A stretch of DNA of 21,639 nt from Protostelium mycophagum (lineage: Eukaryota > Evosea > Variosea > Protosteliida > Protosteliaceae). Position 1 is the stretch's first letter. Each line of letters starts with the position of its first letter. The translations under genes and the position numbers were made by a program. The stretch spans positions 1 through 21,639 of the forward strand of contig MZNV01002744.1 of assembly GCA_002081555.1 (NCBI GenBank), read 5' to 3'. The notes under the pieces are model-generated. The model saw nothing but the letters and a program-made list of their open reading frames with translations. It had not been told where the DNA came from and did no database searches. Of the stretch, positions 18,601 through 21,639 are shown in pieces.

Positions 18601-19275
18601 ATGATAAAAGTCATCTTAACCCTTCTCGTCCTTCTTTTGTGTGCTGAGGCTCTCAGAGCCAGGCCGCTTCCCCATCACAACGGCACTCACCCCACTGACA
18701 GACCCACTGGACGTCCTTCAAGACCTACTGAGCGTCCACCCAGACCCACTGATAACCGCCCTCCTAACGGCACACACCCCACCGAAAGACCCACCGGCCG
18801 CCCTCCCAGACCTATTGGTCGTCCTCACTACGGAGACAAACACAACGGCACTCGCCCCACTGATAGACCTACTGGACTTCCTCCCAGACCCACTGATAAC
18901 CGCCCTCCTCACAACGGCACACACCCCACTGATAGACCTACCAGACCCACCGATGCACCCACTGGACGTCCTCCCAGACCCACTGATAACCGCCCTCCTC
19001 ACCATGGCGATCACAATGGTACTCATCCCACCAACAGACCCACTGGTCGCCCTCCTAGACCCACCGATGCTCCCACTGACCTTCCCCCCAGACCCACCGA
19101 CTTTCCCCCTCTCTATGGTGGAAATGAAAACAGTGATGATGATGAGCACGGAGATGAAGAGGATGGAGATGAGGATGACAAGAGACAAGATCATTCCAGA
19201 CCCACCGATAGACCCACCAGACCCAGACCCAGACCCACCGGACCCCGACCTTCCGACGTGCCCAAGCAGTTTTAA
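18601..19275 (+). CDS. Secreted Pro/Thr/Arg-rich repeat protein, intronless
   Basis: A single exon of 224 codons plus stop. The ATG at 18601 starts a clean signal peptide, MIKVILTLLVLLLCAEA, followed by LRARPLP. Residues ~25-170 are imperfect repeats of the type NGTHPTDRPTGRPPRPTDN. Five N-G-T sites are potential N-glycosylation sites, and the many Thr-Pro pairs could carry O-glycans or hydroxyproline. An acidic block follows (ENSDDDEHGDEEDGDEDD), then a second Arg-Pro-Thr segment ending DVPKQF. There is no transmembrane segment. The pattern of extended, glycosylated, mucin- or extensin-like repeats suggests an extracellular matrix or coat protein, but no family can be named. It is the only complete gene here without introns, and such tandem codons are prone to unit gain and loss. 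Confidence 0.8.
   Translation: MIKVILTLLVLLLCAEALRARPLPHHNGTHPTDRPTGRPSRPTERPPRPTDNRPPNGTHPTERPTGRPPRPIGRPHYGDKHNGTRPTDRPTGLPPRPTDNRPPHNGTHPTDRPTRPTDAPTGRPPRPTDNRPPHHGDHNGTHPTNRPTGRPPRPTDAPTDLPPRPTDFPPLYGGNENSDDDEHGDEEDGDEDDKRQDHSRPTDRPTRPRPRPTGPRPSDVPKQF
18675..19110 (+). repeat. Tandem coding repeat (PTDRPTGRPPRPTDN type)
   Basis: About five imperfect long units, each opened by an AACGGCAC or AATGGTAC (Asn-Gly-Thr) block, are built from shorter CCCACTGAT/AGACCC elements. Unit lengths differ by insertion of PTRPTDA or GDKH-type blocks. The low-complexity codons leave other frames open too, which explains long spurious readings on both strands. Confidence 0.75.
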
Positions 19276-19342
19276 TGGATAAAATCTCCTTCATATAAAT
19301 CACAAACAGTCAACATTTTCACTCAAGATTTTATATCGTCAA

Positions 19343-19348
19343 TTTATT
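19343..19348 (-). terminator. Poly(A) signal AATAAA of the GPCR gene
   Basis: AATAAA on the minus strand begins 7 nt past the TAA at 19355-19357. The intergenic gap to the convergent Pro-rich gene is only 79 bp. Confidence 0.55.
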
Positions 19349-19354
19349 TATAAG

Positions 19355-20667
19355 TTAATTGAATTGTTCTTCTCCATATTTCTGGCTAAGTTCGGAGGAA
19401 CTGACAGTATAGTATGATGTCGACGTAATGCCAGTTGCGGTTCTATGCTGCTGTAAAAGTGGCATTCTTCGAGCGTTTCTCTCTGTGAAAGCGCGGTGCC
19501 GTGTGTACCCGTACGTAATCGCATTGAACAACCTGAGAAATTTCAGAATTCAGGAAAAGTCGCGTTGTAGACGCAAGAAAGTATATTCTCATCAGAATAA
19601 AAATAGATACCCGCTGAGACCGTAGAGAGCATTGGACACATATAGAAGGCCCACGGGAACACTGACATTATTCTCGCCCAAAGCCGTGGAGATGATGCGG
19701 AATGCGGCGATGGGTCCGTACACGACCAAAAAGACTATTGGAAATCTAATATTTCGTAAATATATCTCATAAGAGAGTCGTAATTTCGTAATAAAATATT
19801 CCAAAATAAAATACAAACCCGGCCATTTTTTGCATCGTTCTCTGCCTCTTCATGTTGATCTTGGCATTCATCTGCATGGAATTCTTCTGGGAAAGTCTGT
19901 AGATGATGACGCCGTACAAAACACAGAGTGTAACCAACACGAGCAAAACCCAAACATAGAAGAACGCCCAACGGTTTACAGAGTATTTGACCGAGATCCA
20001 GCACCTGTTTCAATTTAAATTCTATCTTTAGTACAGGTTGTTAACAAGGGGTGTGTTGAGAATGTCGGCCTCCCATATGATTCGAAATAAAAATGGAAAA
20101 TGGTGATTTGTGGATGAAATGTCTGAATAATAACTCACCAGCCACCAGAGGGTGCCCAGTATGGGTCTGCTGAGGTTGTGTGCGTCAAATAGCCAGCTAC
20201 AGCGAAAATGAGGGGTACAGTAATTGTGACCACAACAGCGACTATCTCGATCTTGGCACCTGACCATTGAAAAATGGCTGAAAGAATTATTACATCGGAC
20301 GAATTGATGACAGGACTACTAACCCATCAAAAGATGAACCGCTACAGACGCGGAAGCCAAGATACTGGCCATATCGCCAATAGATTGCAGCCAACCCTGA
20401 GCATTACAGAATGCCCCTGCTACTGGCCCCGTCCGCCACCATCTGAAACTCAAAGATGTGCTCACAGACTGACTAATTCAGAAAAGATGTATGTCAACCG
20501 ATGCTTACCTGTATCAGATCTGAACAGAAGAGTAGAAGTAATAATCTTCCTGAAGTGCTCTTGAATTTTCGATGATACAGCACTAAAAGGATCAAGATGA
20601 GCCCAGAGAGGACTGATAAAGTGGCACACACTGCCGCTATGCGGCTCGCCGTCTCATCAGCGGCCAT
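19355..20667 (-). CDS. cAMP receptor-like (Crl / class E) seven-transmembrane GPCR
   Basis: Six exons (20667-20509, 20468-20324, 20277-20139, 20004-19819, 19745-19611, 19532-19355) give 313 residues with seven hydrophobic segments. TM1 is AAVCATLSVLSGLILILLVLY, split here only by its ends. TM2 is RLLLLLFCSDLI, TM3 lies around DMASILASASVAVHLLM and TM4 around IVAVVVTITVPLIFAVAGY. TM5 lies around FFYVWVLLVLVTLCVLYGVI, TM6 around FPIVFLVVYGPIAAFRII and TM7 around LLYVSNALYGLSGLFNAITYG. Cys residues in AFCNAQGWL before TM3 and in GGWCWISV before TM5 can form the usual disulphide. GGWCWI closely resembles GNWCWI of Dictyostelium cAR1, and the third loop is short and basic (MNAKINMKRQRTMQK). Such receptors couple to G proteins and sense extracellular signals; the ligand is unknown. 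The acceptor at 20469 keeps frame; the nearer TTTCAG does not. The tail is short and Ser/Thr-rich. Confidence 0.88.
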
Positions 20668-21639
20668 CCTCTGTAAGTTTTATATAACTGACTTTTCCAC
20701 GGGAACAGCACCTTTCAACTTGAAGCGCTACAAACACGAATCTTTTAATTAAATTCGCGGTAAGCAGACACGAAAGAGCCGAAACTTCGCGACCAAAGTC
20801 AAGAGGAATTCGGTGGTCTTCTTCATATAAATATCATATCCATTTCAGAGAGAGGATAATGCAAATTTTTTCGCACAAGAGTCGTTGGTGTGTGCAAGAT
20901 CTACCAGCTGGGCAGTAATCCCAAAACCTTGCAAATTGTCAGAACTTATCGAAACCATAATCTCGTCTCGTTGTGGATGGTAAAACATCTTTGCGTCTTT
21001 GAACATCATGATCCTGTGTTGCTTTCATTGGGGAATGTCACAACATGTGATGAAAAAAACTTAAAAAATAACAAAAATAATTTGAGTGTTCCCCTATGGA
21101 TACCTACGAGGGTAATTCCCACGTGGACCCAGAGGAAGTCTCTAGTGTTGCTTGCACCGTGGCCAAGAACTTCATCCATTTTTTCGCACACGGGATTCAT
21201 CACATCATTCCTCTCGATCCCAGATTAACCTTTCCTCCCTCTTTCTCTATCCCTCTCATCTTTGGAATCTACCAAATTGTTTCAAGTCTCACTTCTTGTG
21301 TTAAGTCTCAGTCAAAATGCTTATTTCGTTGTTTCGTTTTATTCAAATGAGAAAGTGTAAATCACAAAAAGTGAACTGGTTCCAATTTCCGTCTTGGCCA
21401 AAAAGGCCCTCATTCTAGATTTCATCGGTGGTAAAATCTTGGTAAAAGAGTTGTGGTGGTGGTGTGTTTGTTTCTCTTGGTCTTTTAAGTCTTTTTTGGT
21501 CTCTTCTTTTCTTCTGGTGTCATTTTGGTCTGTGTATTTCTGAGTATTTGTTGGATTTTCTTACCTCTTTGGGATTTTGGCTCGGTTTCAAAATTTAATC
21601 AAAGTCAATTGAGTGGCTGAAATGATATTATAATAAATT
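20668..21639. other. End region without a confident gene
   Basis: 972 bp upstream of the GPCR gene. TATATAA (20681-20687) lies close to the GPCR ATG and may belong to its promoter. A plus-strand reading 21096-21350 is listed separately. 21381-21639 is rich in T and G with GGTCT/TTTGGTCT-like runs and no useful open frame. It may be regulatory or the pyrimidine-rich tract of an intron of a gene running off the edge. Confidence 0.45.
21096..21350 (+). CDS. Possible small or first-exon reading, unknown
   Basis: An 84-codon open frame starts at an ATG preceded by an A-rich stretch. It encodes MDTYEGNSHVDPEEVSS, then ACTVAKNFIHFFAHGIHHII and a mildly hydrophobic FSIPLIFGIYQIVSSL. The A-rich leader and charged start look like a real beginning, but no family is recognised and the composition becomes non-protein-like near the end. 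It could be the first exon of a gene continuing past the window, or chance. Confidence 0.22.
   Translation: MDTYEGNSHVDPEEVSSVACTVAKNFIHFFAHGIHHIIPLDPRLTFPPSFSIPLIFGIYQIVSSLTSCVKSQSKCLFRCFVLFK

Noticed and set aside
18641-19282. Long second plus-strand frame and minus-strand frame (18718-19194) over the Pro-rich gene
   Set aside because: Both arise because repeated ACC, CCC, GAC and CGT codons leave no stops in other frames. Only the 18601 frame has a signal peptide and ordered repeats.
20403-20508. Apparent frame break in the first GPCR intron
   Set aside because: Using the nearby TTTCAG acceptor breaks the frame, but the acceptor at 20469 gives a 40-nt intron and an unbroken protein, so no defect is needed.
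21396-21408. GGCC-AAAAA-GGCC palindrome
   Set aside because: Four-base arms are expected by chance and nothing nearby supports a function.
1-21639. tRNA, rRNA, CRISPR, transposons or virus-like elements
   Set aside because: I saw no cloverleaf with A and B boxes, no rRNA-like stretch, no regular spacer array, and no transposase, reverse-transcriptase or capsid-like reading.

Overview
This is a piece of a nuclear genome from a free-living protist. It carries eight intact genes plus the 3' end of a ninth. Seven of them are split by 65 GT-AG introns, most of 37-110 nt. I rebuilt exon structures by hand from frame, splice sites and family similarity. All seven models keep frame across every junction. 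A cAMP-receptor-like (Crl/class E) GPCR, a THNSL1-type threonine synthase, a DOT1-like methyltransferase, a P450 and a large 'FxxN...GGA' beta-helix protein together suggest an amoebozoan, perhaps a protosteloid lineage rather than a dictyostelid, because base composition is balanced and introns are numerous. That placement is inference.

Layout: 1-360 (+) end of a cytochrome P450; 751-4378 (-) 16-exon shikimate-kinase-like/threonine-synthase fusion; 4379-5766 mostly non-coding, with a CCGGAGTT repeat cluster and a doubtful membrane-protein reading; 5767-6964 (+) 7-exon family-16 protein methyltransferase; 7136-8582 (-) 5-exon DOT1-like methyltransferase; 8775-9968 (+) 8-exon SCP/FCP1-type phosphatase; 10710-14798 (-) 19-exon secreted beta-helix repeat protein; 15095-18035 (-) 11-exon, mostly disordered protein of unknown function; 18601-19275 (+) intronless secreted Pro/Thr/Arg repeat protein; 19355-20667 (-) 6-exon 7TM receptor; 20668-21639 with no confident gene.

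The genes do not form one pathway, as is normal in a compact eukaryotic genome. Loose themes are chromatin and transcription (DOT1-like enzyme and phosphatase, divergent across 192 bp) and the cell surface (beta-helix protein, Pro-rich secreted protein, GPCR).

The most unusual signal is a set of words in the introns. GTTGTAGA/TCTACAAC occurs 22 times, 16 of them in introns, where about 0.7 would be expected by chance in the whole window. It is sometimes paired at an exact 12-bp spacing and sometimes forms the 3' splice site itself. It is found in four minus-strand genes and is absent from the introns of the other three. TTTGGCGGG and ATTCAAATTTTGAAT also recur. A perfect 21-bp inverted repeat lies upstream of the beta-helix gene. 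I saw no rRNA, tRNA, CRISPR array, transposon or viral element.
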